From Mycobacterium sp. URHB0044 (GTDB lineage: Bacteria > Actinomycetota > Actinomycetes > Mycobacteriales > Mycobacteriaceae): a DNA stretch of 64,000 nt. Below are positions 16,891 through 24,599 of this stretch, in pieces. The DNA is taken from the NCBI RefSeq assembly GCF_000620625.1, contig NZ_JIAW01000005.1, forward strand, positions 186,001-250,000, given 5' to 3'. The translations under genes and the position numbers were made by a program. Position 1 is the first letter of the stretch; each line of letters begins with the position of its first letter. The notes beneath the pieces are model-generated. The model made no database searches. It was not told the DNA's origin and saw only the letters and a list, made by a program, of their open reading frames with translations.

Positions 16891-16985
16891 GGCGCTACTC
16901 CCTCCGGTCCAGGGGCGCGTCAAGTCCTCGGACGCGTAGGGGACGACCCCCGTCGAAGGACATTCTGCCTGCCCGCGCCTGCGGG

Positions 16986-17603
16986 TCAGCGACCGCCAGC
17001 GATGCCGCTGATCACGCGCTCGCACACCTCGTACATCTGCTCGAGCGCCTTGGCGGAGTCGTCGGCCCGGGACACGTACAGCGCAGCCTCGTCGAGGGCG
17101 CCAAGCAGGACGTGGGCGGTCGGGCGGAGAGGCTGGGTGGGGATGACGCCGTCCGCCATGGCCTGCGCCAGCATCGCCTCGATGACGCCAAGCCCGTACT
17201 TCATGCCGACCTCTCGCCAGCGCGCCCACCCGAGCACGGCGGGTGCGTCGATGAGCGCGATGCGCTGCACGTGGGGCACGGAGCACTCCTCCAGGAACAG
17301 CCGGGCGCCCACCCGCATCGCGGCCAACTGGTCGGGGGGTTCGGCGGCCACGATCCGTGTGCTGATGTTGGTCACCAGGTCGCGCTCGACCTCTTCGTAC
17401 ACTTCGGCGAACAAGCCTGTCTTGTCATCGAATTGGTGATAGAGCGCACCTCGCGTGACCCCGGCGGCGTCGACGATCGCCTGGGTGGAGACCGCCGCAT
17501 AACCGTGCGTCGCGAACAGCTGCCTGCCCGCCTCAAGCAGGCGTGCCCTGGTCGCGGCGGTGCGTTCGGCCTGGGTGCGGCGGGCCGGTTCGTTGACTTT
17601 CAT
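16986..17603 (-). CDS. TetR family regulator
   Basis: The 205-residue protein has an N-terminal TetR helix-turn-helix ('TQAIVDAAGVTRGALYHQF', residues about 40-58) and an all-helical ligand-binding C-terminus. It probably represses itself and the divergent dehalogenase-like hydrolase at 17664. The ATG at 17603 has no ribosome-binding site, so the mRNA may be leaderless. Two tandem operator-like repeats (17596-17639) cover its start codon and the space before the neighbour, which fits direct autoregulation. The ligand is unknown. Confidence 0.9.
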   Translation of the reverse strand: MKVNEPARRTQAERTAATRARLLEAGRQLFATHGYAAVSTQAIVDAAGVTRGALYHQFDDKTGLFAEVYEEVERDLVTNISTRIVAAEPPDQLAAMRVGARLFLEECSVPHVQRIALIDAPAVLGWARWREVGMKYGLGVIEAMLAQAMADGVIPTQPLRPTAHVLLGALDEAALYVSRADDSAKALEQMYEVCERVISGIAGGR

Positions 17604-17639
17604 ACAGTGCGCACGTAACTTTCATACCGAGTGTTCGTA
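17596..17639. promoter_or_regulatory. Two tandem 22-bp repeats, probable TetR operators
   Basis: Two adjacent 22-base copies (17596-17617 and 17618-17639) match at 17 positions and both begin ACTTTCATAC. Each contains a TAC-N9-GTA near-palindrome: TACAGTGCGCACGTA and TACCGAGTGTTCGTA. The 22-base spacing equals two helical turns, so two dimers could bind the same DNA face. The first copy covers the start codon of the TetR gene; the second lies upstream of the divergent hydrolase. Confidence 0.65.
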
Positions 17640-17663
17640 AGTTCATCCCGGAGGGTAGCCGAT

Positions 17664-18503
17664 ATGCCGCAGGTGACGTTGCAACGAGCCACGATCGAGT
17701 ACCGCGAGTTGGGTCCGGCCGACTCCGCCCACCCTCCCGTCCTGTTCGTCCACGGCATCCTCGTCGACCACAGGCTCTGGCTCGGTGTTGCAGAGAAGTT
17801 GGCGCGCAACGGGTTCCGCTGCATCTTGCCGGACTGGCCGCTCGGGTCGCATACCGTACCGGTCGACCCGGGAGTGGAGCTGACGCCCCGGTCGGTGGCC
17901 GAGATGATCAACGAATTCATCACCACGCTGGACCTGCGCGACGTCACGCTCGTCGGCAACGACACCGGCGGCGGACTGTGTCAGCTCCTGATCGACGCCC
18001 ACCCGGACAGTGTCGGACGGCTGGTCCTGACCAACTGCGACGCGTTCGACAAGTTCCCGCCGTTCCCGTTCAACGTGGTGTTCGCCACGATGCGCGGTCC
18101 TAGGTCGATCACGGCGCTGGCGGGGCTGATGAGGTTTGCGGTCCTGCGGCGCTCGCCGCTTGGGTACGGACTGCTCACCCGACCCAACGACGAACTCACC
18201 GCGTCGTGGATCAAGCCCTGTAGCACCGACCGGCGGATCGCGGCGAACCTCGGCGACCTGCTGCGCGGCGTGGCCGCGACGGACCTGACCGACGTGGCGA
18301 CGCGGCTGCCCCGGTTCGCCAAGCCCGTCACGGTGGTGTGGGGTCAGCGCGATCGTTCGTTCACCCCGACGCTCGGCCGACGACTGGCCGCGCTGTTCCC
18401 GCACGCCAAGTTGATCGAGGTGCCGGACGCGCGCACCTTCGTCGCGCTGGACGCACCGCAGGCGGTGGTCGACGCGATCGCGACAGTTGGGGCGAGTGCC
18501 TAG
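17664..18503 (+). CDS. Alpha/beta hydrolase with Asp nucleophile (dehalogenase-like)
   Basis: This 279-residue alpha/beta hydrolase has an Asp at the nucleophile elbow ('VGNDTGGG', Asp100), as in haloalkane and fluoroacetate dehalogenases, and 'FVHGILVDHRLW' as oxyanion loop. The position where a catalytic His is expected reads 'VPDARTFVALDAP', with Thr instead of His; similar sequences occur in other actinobacterial members as I recall them, so true dehalogenase activity is doubtful. The ATG at 17664 has GGAGG nine bases upstream. It is divergent from the TetR gene and its stop overlaps the SDR stop as CTAG. Confidence 0.82.
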   Translation: MPQVTLQRATIEYRELGPADSAHPPVLFVHGILVDHRLWLGVAEKLARNGFRCILPDWPLGSHTVPVDPGVELTPRSVAEMINEFITTLDLRDVTLVGNDTGGGLCQLLIDAHPDSVGRLVLTNCDAFDKFPPFPFNVVFATMRGPRSITALAGLMRFAVLRRSPLGYGLLTRPNDELTASWIKPCSTDRRIAANLGDLLRGVAATDLTDVATRLPRFAKPVTVVWGQRDRSFTPTLGRRLAALFPHAKLIEVPDARTFVALDAPQAVVDAIATVGASA

Positions 18504-19243
18504 AACAAGTCCTTGTGCGGGACGTCGGTGACCAGACCGCCGTCGACCACGAACTCGCTGCCGGTCGCGTAGGACGACTCGTCGCTGGCCAGGAACACGA
18601 TGAACGTGGCGACCTCCTCGGACTTCCCTGGCCGGCCCAGCGGGGTGGTGACCATGTCTTCCGGGAAGTGCTTGGTCATCGGCGTGCGGATGAAGCCGGG
18701 ATGCAGCGAGTTGACCCGAATCTTGTGCTTGCCGAGTTCGATTGCCGCGGATTTGGCCAGGCCGCGCACCGCCCACTTGGACGCCACGTAGGGATGCACC
18801 ATCGGTGCGCCGCGCAGCCCCTCGATCGACGAGACGTTGATGATCGAACCACCGCCGGCCGCCTTCATCGCCTCCACGGAGGCTTGCATGCCCAGGAACG
18901 TCCCGGTCAGGTTCACGTCGATGACCTTCTGCCACTTGGCCATGTCGAACTTGCCGATCTGGCCGAGTGCGACGATCCCCGCGTTGTTCACCAGCACGTT
19001 CAGCTTGCCGAACTCCGCAACCGCGACCGCGACGGCTGCTTCCCACTCGTCCGCCTGGGTGACGTCGAGGTGGACGTAGCGCGCGGCGGGGCCGATCTCC
19101 TCGGCCAGGGCCTTGCCCTCCTCGTCGAGGATGTCGCCGATGACCACTTTTGCGCCCTCCGCGACCAGCATCCGTGCATGCGCGGCGCCCATCCCCCGCG
19201 CCCCGCCGCTGATCAGTGCAACTTTTTCATCCACTCGTCCCAT
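18500..19243 (-). CDS. SDR, 3-alpha/20-beta-hydroxysteroid dehydrogenase-like (FabG3 type)
   Basis: This 247-residue classical short-chain dehydrogenase has a cofactor motif 'SGGARGMG' (12-19), 'NNAG' near 86-89 and the catalytic set Ser139, Tyr152, Lys156 ('YVASK'). The sequence is close to the mycobacterial FabG3 type (Rv2002), which acts on steroid hydroxyl groups with NAD(H). A KstR-type box lies 34-47 bases before the ATG at 19243, which supports a sterol-related role. No good ribosome-binding site is seen. It is divergent from the dihydrodipicolinate-reductase-like gene, with which it may share the operator. Confidence 0.88.
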   Translation of the reverse strand: MGRVDEKVALISGGARGMGAAHARMLVAEGAKVVIGDILDEEGKALAEEIGPAARYVHLDVTQADEWEAAVAVAVAEFGKLNVLVNNAGIVALGQIGKFDMAKWQKVIDVNLTGTFLGMQASVEAMKAAGGGSIINVSSIEGLRGAPMVHPYVASKWAVRGLAKSAAIELGKHKIRVNSLHPGFIRTPMTKHFPEDMVTTPLGRPGKSEEVATFIVFLASDESSYATGSEFVVDGGLVTDVPHKDLF

Positions 19244-19276
19244 GACGGGTCAGGCTACCGCACGCATATTTCGAAC

Positions 19277-19290
19277 TAGAACATGTTCCA
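19277..19290. promoter_or_regulatory. KstR-type operator
   Basis: TAGAACATGTTCCA matches the KstR consensus TnnAACnnGTTnnA of mycobacteria at every fixed position. It lies between the divergent steroid-dehydrogenase-like SDR (start 19243) and the reductase-like gene (start 19344), so one site could control both. KstR is the TetR repressor of cholesterol catabolism; its gene is not in the window. Confidence 0.75.
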
Positions 19291-19343
19291 ATTCGAGTGC
19301 GCACCACGCATACTGCTCTGCATCCGTTCGGAGGAGGAACAGC

Positions 19344-20435
19344 ATGGCAATCCGCGTCGCGCTCATCGGCACCGGGAACTGCGGCAGCATCGCGCTGAGG
19401 CAGCTGATCAACGACGCGCGCTTCGAGCTGACCGGGGTCTGGGTGTCCTCAGATGCCAAGGTGGGCAAGGACGCTGGCGAGTTGGCAGGCCTGGACGGCT
19501 TGACGGGCGTCGCCGCGACCAACGACCTCGATGCGATCCTGGCCGTCAAACCCGACTGCGTCGTCTACTGCGCGATGGGTGACACCCGCCTGCCCGAGGC
19601 GATGGCCGACATCCGTCGCATCCTCGCCGCGGGCGTCAACGTGGTGGGTTCTGCGCCGGGCGTGTTGCAGTACCCGTGGCAGGTCATCCCGGACAAGTAC
19701 ATCGATCGCGTCGAAGAGTCAGCGCAACAAGGCAATTCGACCGTCTTCATCACCGGTGTAGACCCCGGCTTCGCGACCGACCTGCTGCCGTTTGCGCTCA
19801 CTGGCACCTGCCAGACCATCGAGCAGGTGCGCACCATGGAGATCGCCGACTACGCCACCTACGACGGGGCGACGGTGATGTTCGACGTGATGGGTTTCGG
19901 CAAGCAGCTGGGCGATTTCCCCATCTTGTTCCAGCCCGGCGTCCTGAGCATCGCCTGGGGCACCGCCATCCGGCAACTGGCGGCGGGACTGGGCGTGGAG
20001 GTCGACGAGATCAGGGATTCCGTCGAGCAGGAGCCGGCGCCCGAGGACTTCGACGTCGCCGCGGGCCACATCGCGAAGGGCACCGTTGCGGCGCTGCGCT
20101 TCCAGATCGAGGGCATCGTGCAGGGACAGCCCGTCATCGTCGTCGAGCACATCACCCGGCTGCGCGCTGATCTGCGCCCGGACTGGGCGCAGCCGGCGCA
20201 GCCCGGCGGGTCGTACCGGGTCGAGATCACCGGTGAGCCCTCGTACGTCGTCGACATCTGCCCCACCAGCCGCAACGGCGACCACAACTACGCAGCCATC
20301 CTGGCGGCGGCAGGCCGGATCGTGAATGCGATCCCGGACGTGCTGGCGGCCGCCCCGGGAATCCGGACGACGCTCGACCTGCCACTGGTCACTGGTAGAG
20401 GTGTCGTGACACCGGCGGTCCCGGCGGGAACCTAG
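19344..20435 (+). CDS. Dihydrodipicolinate reductase-like NAD(P)-dependent enzyme
   Basis: The 363-residue protein starts with a Rossmann fold ('VALIGTGNCGS') and resembles the DapB-N/2,4-diaminopentanoate dehydrogenase-like family found in many actinobacteria. It is much longer than true DapB (about 250 residues) and probably not a lysine-pathway enzyme. The ATG at 19344 has a strong GGAGGAGGA site. A KstR-type box lies 54 bases upstream and is shared with the divergent SDR, so a role linked to sterol or steroid breakdown is plausible but unproven. Its TAG overlaps the convergent anti-sigma gene's stop as CTAG. Confidence 0.8.
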   Translation: MAIRVALIGTGNCGSIALRQLINDARFELTGVWVSSDAKVGKDAGELAGLDGLTGVAATNDLDAILAVKPDCVVYCAMGDTRLPEAMADIRRILAAGVNVVGSAPGVLQYPWQVIPDKYIDRVEESAQQGNSTVFITGVDPGFATDLLPFALTGTCQTIEQVRTMEIADYATYDGATVMFDVMGFGKQLGDFPILFQPGVLSIAWGTAIRQLAAGLGVEVDEIRDSVEQEPAPEDFDVAAGHIAKGTVAALRFQIEGIVQGQPVIVVEHITRLRADLRPDWAQPAQPGGSYRVEITGEPSYVVDICPTSRNGDHNYAAILAAAGRIVNAIPDVLAAAPGIRTTLDLPLVTGRGVVTPAVPAGT

Positions 20436-20884
20436 CTCACACAGGCGCGTGCGACATTGGCCCATTGCAGCCGGACGCGCGTGCCATGGTCCGAGGCCTC
20501 GATCGAGGTCCGGTCGGACAGTGCCTCCATCAACGGGATGCCACGTCCCCGGCTGCGGGTCCGTGGCTCTTGAGGCCTCCGCCACGATCCCCGGTCGGCG
20601 ATGAGGACCGTGATGGTCGAGTCGACAGTGTCGTGCCACGCCGTCAGATCCATCGTGCCCTGGCCAGGAGCGTGCAGGTAGGCGAACTCGGCACAGTTCG
20701 CCAGCGCCTCGTTGATCGCGAGGATGAGGTCACCCGACCGCACCGGCCCCAGGTCGAAGAACTTCCGGAGCCACGCCGCGAACTCGTCACGGGCGCGTGA
20801 AGCCGTTTGCGCGGTCGCCGCAAGGCCGACGCGCTCGAAGCGGTCCGCGTTGGCAACGTTCGCAATAGCCATCGAATCGATCAT
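20432..20884 (-). CDS. Anti-sigma factor kinase, RsbW-like (HATPase)
   Basis: This 150-residue protein has a GHKL ATPase fold of the RsbW/SpoIIAB type. The N-box is in 'INEALANCAEFAY', the G1-type motif is 'IADRGSW' and a G2-like 'GRGIPLMEALSD' follows. Such proteins bind a sigma factor and phosphorylate their antagonist. The ATG at 20884 or 20872 may be the start; neither has a strong ribosome-binding site. The STAS antagonist gene lies 42 bases upstream on the same strand, so the two form a partner-switch pair. No sigma factor gene is nearby. Confidence 0.85.
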   Translation of the reverse strand: MIDSMAIANVANADRFERVGLAATAQTASRARDEFAAWLRKFFDLGPVRSGDLILAINEALANCAEFAYLHAPGQGTMDLTAWHDTVDSTITVLIADRGSWRRPQEPRTRSRGRGIPLMEALSDRTSIEASDHGTRVRLQWANVARACVS

Positions 20885-20926
20885 GACAGCTCGTGCTTAC
20901 CCGATTGGTCGTCCGACTATGCGTGT

Positions 20927-21319
20927 CTACCCGCGAAGTGCCGCAGTCGCTTCGTCGAGTGTGGCGTACAGCGGAACGATGTCGGCGATTCCGACCAGTT
21001 TCAGCGGCCTACTCGTGGCGGGGCCTTCAGCGACGACGCAGAGCCTGGTGTCGGTGCCGGCCTCGTCGTGAGCGGCGACCAGGACGCCCATTCCCGCGGA
21101 GGCCAGGAACTCGACCTGGGCCAAGTCCACGACCAGGCAGGCCGGCTTCTTGCCGAGGGCGCTGCGCAGCGCCTCCTCGAGTTGCGGCGCGGTAAGCATG
21201 TCGATCACACCGGATGCGGCCACGACGGCCACGCCGTCGACTGTGCGCTCGCTGACCTCGCACGTCGAAGCCGACGCCGGGAAGGCATCCTCGGTCACTG
21301 ATTCGCGTTGTTCGTCCAA
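20927..21319 (-). CDS. STAS-domain anti-sigma factor antagonist
   Basis: The 130-residue protein is a STAS-domain antagonist of the SpoIIAA/RsbV type. The phosphorylatable Ser is Ser74 in 'FLASAGMG'. In the unphosphorylated form such proteins bind the anti-sigma kinase and free the sigma factor. The start is a TTG at 21319 preceded by GGGAAG seven bases upstream. About 25 residues precede the STAS core. It is upstream of the RsbW-like gene on the same strand and probably in one transcript. Confidence 0.85.
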   Translation of the reverse strand: MDEQRESVTEDAFPASASTCEVSERTVDGVAVVAASGVIDMLTAPQLEEALRSALGKKPACLVVDLAQVEFLASAGMGVLVAAHDEAGTDTRLCVVAEGPATSRPLKLVGIADIVPLYATLDEATAALRG

Positions 21320-21589
21320 TGCCCAACTTCCCTGTTTGGCCGCTTCGTTGGATGCGAGGCGGCGCGACTTTCATGCTCGCGAGGCTTCAGGCTGAACCCG
21401 GCAAGAACGAAACTGCCTACGTCGAACCTATCCGATGCGATCCGCCGATGTCTCCGCCGGGACTCAACCCGGGCACTGGCGGGCCCGTCGCACCCCCGCA
21501 ACCTGCACCAGCGCGGAAGTGTCACTCGGGGATGCTGGAATGGAAGACGAGTTGGGCGACAGCCCGGTGAGCCGCAGTACAGGAGCGAC

Positions 21590-22363
21590 ATGGATCCCGA
21601 GACGCCCGTCACCCGCCAGTTGGCGGAGATCACGTCGGGTCCCAGCGGCCCCGGGGTCGGCGCGTTCTTCGACCTCGACGGCACTCTGGTGTCCGGATTC
21701 ACGGCGACGGCGCACGCCAGTCACCGCATCCGGCAACGCCAGGCACGGATCGGTGAGGTGCTCGGCGTGGTCGAGGCCTCGGTGCGGTATCGGTTGGGTC
21801 GAATGGAGTTCGAGCGCCTCGTCGGACGAGCGGCCGGCTACCTTCGCGGCGAGTCGCTCGACGAGCTGGATGAACTCGGTGAGGCGCTCTTTCGCAGTCA
21901 CATCGAGGCGCGGGTCTACTCGGCGATGCGCGACGTCGTGCGGGCGCATCAGGAACGTGGCCACACCGTCGTACTCAGCTCGTCGGCCCTGACCATCCAC
22001 GCCGAACCCGTGGCCCGGTTCCTGGGTATCGGCGCGGTGTTGTGCAACCACTTCGAGGTCGACGATCACGGGCGGTTGACGGGCGACATCGTCGCGCCGG
22101 TCGTGTGGGGCGCCGGCAAGACGGCGGCCGTGCAGCGTTTCGGCGCCGACCATGGCGTCGACCTGCAGCGCAGTTACTTCTACGCCGATGGGGACGAGGA
22201 CATCCCGTCGATGCGGGCGGTCGGTCGTCCTCGTCCCGTGAACCCACGGCCGGGGCTGGCCGCCGAAGCGGCGCGACGGGGGTGGCCGGTGCTGCTGGTC
22301 ACCGGTTCGGAGCGTCGTCGCGTCCCCGCGTGGTCGCTGCGGAGGCGCCCCGCTTCTCGGTGA
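21590..22363 (+). CDS. HAD-IB family phosphatase
   Basis: The 257-residue protein is a haloacid-dehalogenase-superfamily hydrolase of the IB (SerB-like) branch. Motif I is 'FFDLDGTLV' with nucleophile Asp28, motif II is 'VVLSSSALTIHAEP', and motif IV is in 'YFYADGDEDIPSM'. In mycobacteria this type often accompanies lipid acyltransferases and may act on lysophosphatidic or phosphoserine-like substrates. The ATG at 21590 has AGGAG just upstream. Its 3' end overlaps the BFD-ferredoxin gene on the other strand by 65 bases. Confidence 0.87.
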   Translation: MDPETPVTRQLAEITSGPSGPGVGAFFDLDGTLVSGFTATAHASHRIRQRQARIGEVLGVVEASVRYRLGRMEFERLVGRAAGYLRGESLDELDELGEALFRSHIEARVYSAMRDVVRAHQERGHTVVLSSSALTIHAEPVARFLGIGAVLCNHFEVDDHGRLTGDIVAPVVWGAGKTAAVQRFGADHGVDLQRSYFYADGDEDIPSMRAVGRPRPVNPRPGLAAEAARRGWPVLLVTGSERRRVPAWSLRRRPASR

Positions 22364-22520
22364 TCGCGCCTTCGATGATCGCGCGCACCGTGCGTCGGCA
22401 TCGACCGCACTCCGAGCCTGCTCCGCACGCGTCTGCCACCTGTTTGGACGTCGCCGCACCGGCCGCGACAGCTGCGGCGACGGTCTGGTTGGTGACTCCC
22501 ACGCACAGGCAGACGAACAT
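22299..22520 (-). CDS. BFD-like [2Fe-2S] protein
   Basis: This 73-residue protein resembles bacterioferritin-associated ferredoxin. Its four cluster ligands are Cys4, Cys6, Cys38 and Cys41 ('FVCLCVGV' and 'CGAGSECGRC'). Such proteins deliver electrons to bacterioferritin to release iron. The ATG at 22520 shares one base with the TGA of the upstream gene (TGATG), so translation is coupled. About 25 basic, low-complexity residues follow the BFD core. No bacterioferritin gene is in the window. Confidence 0.85.
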   Translation of the reverse strand: MFVCLCVGVTNQTVAAAVAAGAATSKQVADACGAGSECGRCRRTVRAIIEGAITEKRGASAATTRGRDDAPNR

Positions 22521-23152
22521 CAGGCATCGGCCTCGTCGATGCGGATCATGTGCCGGAACTTTCCGACGAAGACCGGCGGATACGCGCCGATGCCCGCCTT
22601 CGCCAACCACTCGGCGGCCAGCTGGGAATCCCGCAGCCAATGGCGGGCATGGGACTCGTCGTCGATCTGCAGCAGCAGCAGCACCTCGCGGGGGTTGTCG
22701 AATGCGCTGAAGATGAGCAGCTTGCGAATGCCGCCTGCGCGGAGTTCGTCGACCGTTTCGCGGACGTGGCTGACGAGGCTCGGCACGTCCTCGACCGGGG
22801 TCACCACCGACACCACCACCCCGGGCGCCGTGGCACCGGCGTCGGGTGCCAAGTCGATCCGCTCGACCTCCTCGCCTGCGAAGACGGCGGGGATGTCGTC
22901 CACCCCGACCGCGTCGAACCAGTCGAAGAAGACCCGTGACCGCAACACTTCGAGCACCGGTTCGCGGGCGTTTACGGCCATCATCACCAAGACTCGTCCG
23001 GGTTCCGTGGTCGACGCGTAGACCAGCACGTGGTGGGCACCCAGGTCGGCGAGCGCGTCTCGTCGCCGCTCGAGGAACGGCCACACCCGTTCGGGGTCTT
23101 TGACGCGATAGTCCGACGCAAGTACGAGCGAGTGGGTCAGCCAATGCGTCAT
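22520..23152 (-). CDS. Conserved protein with two ferredoxin-like (dimeric alpha-beta barrel) repeats
   Basis: The 210-residue protein reads as two similar halves: residues about 18-100 ('KDPERVWPFLERRRDALADL') and about 110-205 ('VEDVPSLVSHVRETVDELRA'). Both look like alpha+beta barrel units of the ABM type, which often bind small ligands or haem. I know no specific function. Its stop overlaps the start of the BFD-type [2Fe-2S] gene, so the two are a coupled pair, and an iron or redox link is possible. The ATG at 23152 is about 180 bases from the divergent nitronate-monooxygenase gene. Confidence 0.72.
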   Translation of the reverse strand: MTHWLTHSLVLASDYRVKDPERVWPFLERRRDALADLGAHHVLVYASTTEPGRVLVMMAVNAREPVLEVLRSRVFFDWFDAVGVDDIPAVFAGEEVERIDLAPDAGATAPGVVVSVVTPVEDVPSLVSHVRETVDELRAGGIRKLLIFSAFDNPREVLLLLQIDDESHARHWLRDSQLAAEWLAKAGIGAYPPVFVGKFRHMIRIDEADA

Positions 23153-23295
23153 CGGTTCTCGCCCCTTGCGGCCACGAACGTGTGTGTCAACGGTGTTCTT
23201 GAAAAACGGTAATGCGATTCTCCGTTGGTGTCGAGTGCCGGAGGGGCGTTCCGATACCGGCCTGCCCTCTACATCTGAGGAGCGAAGTACTAAAC

Positions 23296-23309
23296 TAGAA
23301 CACGTTCCA
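23296..23309. promoter_or_regulatory. KstR-type operator
   Basis: TAGAACACGTTCCA fits the KstR consensus TnnAACnnGTTnnA fully. It ends 29 bases before the ATG of the nitronate-monooxygenase family gene at 23339. The surrounding sequence (ACTAGAAC...TTCCAGTTCG) is also similar to that around the box at 19277, as expected of two operators for one repressor. Confidence 0.78.
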
Positions 23310-23338
23310 GTTCGCTACCGGCCCTCAAAGGAGCAGGC

Positions 23339-24472
23339 ATGCACACCCCACTCTGCGACCAACTCGGCATCGAGTTTCCGATCTTCGCATTTACTCATTG
23401 CCGCGACGTGGTGGTCGCGGTGAGCAAGGCCGGTGGCTTCGGCGTCCTCGGCGCCGTCGGATTCACCCCCGAACAGCTCGAGATCGAACTCAAGTGGATC
23501 GACGAGAACATCGGCGACCACACCTACGGCGTCGACATCGTCATTCCCAACAAGTACGAGGGCATGGACGCAGGCGACCTGTCCCCCGAAGTTCTCAAGA
23601 AGACGCTCAACGACCTCGTGCCCGACGAGCACGTGGAATTCGCCCGCAAGATCCTCGCCGATCACGGCGTGCCGGTCGACCACAGCGACGACGACGCGAT
23701 GCAACTGCTGGGCTGGACCGAGGCGACCGCCACCCCGCAGGTCGAGGTGGCGCTGCAACACCCGAAGTGCACGCTGATCGCCAACGCGCTCGGTACGCCG
23801 CCCGCGGACATGATCGAGCACATCCACAACGAGGGCCGCAAGGTCGCGGCGCTGTGCGGGTCCCCGTCTCAGGCGCGCAAGCACGCCGATGCCGGTGTCG
23901 ACATCATCATCGCCCAGGGCGGCGAGGCCGGCGGCCACTGCGGCGAGGTCGGCTCGATCGTATTGTGGCCCCAGGTCGTCAAGGCCGTCGCGCCCGTACC
24001 GGTGCTCGCGGCCGGTGGTATCGGCAGCGGCCAGCAGATCGCCGCCGCGCTCGCCCTCGGTGCCCAGGGCGCGTGGACCGGGTCGCAGTGGGTGATGGTC
24101 GAGGAGTCGGAGCACACCCCGGTGCAGCACGCCGCCTACGTCAAGGCATCCAGCCGCGACACCGTGCGCAGCCGCTCGTTCACCGGCAAGCCGGCGCGAA
24201 TGCTGAAGAACGACTGGACCGAGGCCTGGGAAGACCCCAACAACCCGAAGCCACTCGGCATGCCGCTGCAGTACATGGTGTCCGGCATGGCCGTCGCCGC
24301 CACGCACAAGTACCCGAACGAGAGCGTCGACGTCGCGTTCAACCCGATCGGACAGGTCGTCGGCCAGTTCACCAAGGTCGAGAAGACGTCGACCGTCATC
24401 GAGCGGTGGGTTCAGGAGTATCTGGAAGCCACCAGCACGCTCAACGAACTCAACGAGGCCGCCTCCGTCTAA
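23339..24472 (+). CDS. Nitronate monooxygenase family FMN enzyme, KstR-type promoter
   Basis: This 377-residue protein is a TIM-barrel FMN enzyme of the nitronate monooxygenase/2-nitropropane dioxygenase family, with 'GGFGVLGAVGF' near the N-terminus, 'AQGGEAGGHCGEVG' and 'VLAAGGIGSGQQIAAAL' for phosphate binding. It resembles mycobacterial members such as Rv1533. A relative, IpdC (Rv3553), acts in sterol ring breakdown. The ATG at 23339 has AAAGGAG upstream and a perfect KstR-type box precedes it, so I infer a role in sterol or steroid catabolism. True nitronate oxidation is not implied. Confidence 0.85.
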   Translation: MHTPLCDQLGIEFPIFAFTHCRDVVVAVSKAGGFGVLGAVGFTPEQLEIELKWIDENIGDHTYGVDIVIPNKYEGMDAGDLSPEVLKKTLNDLVPDEHVEFARKILADHGVPVDHSDDDAMQLLGWTEATATPQVEVALQHPKCTLIANALGTPPADMIEHIHNEGRKVAALCGSPSQARKHADAGVDIIIAQGGEAGGHCGEVGSIVLWPQVVKAVAPVPVLAAGGIGSGQQIAAALALGAQGAWTGSQWVMVEESEHTPVQHAAYVKASSRDTVRSRSFTGKPARMLKNDWTEAWEDPNNPKPLGMPLQYMVSGMAVAATHKYPNESVDVAFNPIGQVVGQFTKVEKTSTVIERWVQEYLEATSTLNELNEAASV

Positions 24473-24497
24473 CGGGCGCCTTTGCGTCGAAACTGCA

Positions 24498-24534
24498 CTG
24501 AGGGCTGTGATTCACGTCGAATCACAGCCCTCAG
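24498..24534 (+). terminator. Long perfect hairpin, terminator or dispersed palindrome
   Basis: A 16-base perfect stem (24498-24513 with 24519-24534, starting CTGAGGGCTGTGATTC) encloses a five-base loop, 26 bases after the stop of the KstR-linked gene. There is no T-run. Weaker pairing continues outward on both sides to about 24483 and 24549, ten of fifteen positions, making a near-palindrome of roughly 67 bases. It can end transcription of the upstream gene, but its length suggests it may be a repeated intergenic element. Confidence 0.7.
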
Positions 24535-24579
24535 CGCATTCTCAACGCGTTTCACCGCAGGTCCCGCGATCTTGACGGG

Positions 24580-24599
24580 TATGTATGATGCTCTACATA
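24580..24599. promoter_or_regulatory. Inverted repeat at the start of the TetR gene
   Basis: TATGTA and TACATA arms separated by eight bases sit directly before the ATG at 24600. The embedded TATGAT (24584-24589) could be a -10 box that gives a leaderless transcript starting near the ATG. A repressor bound here would block its own promoter, consistent with autoregulation by the TetR protein. Confidence 0.55.
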
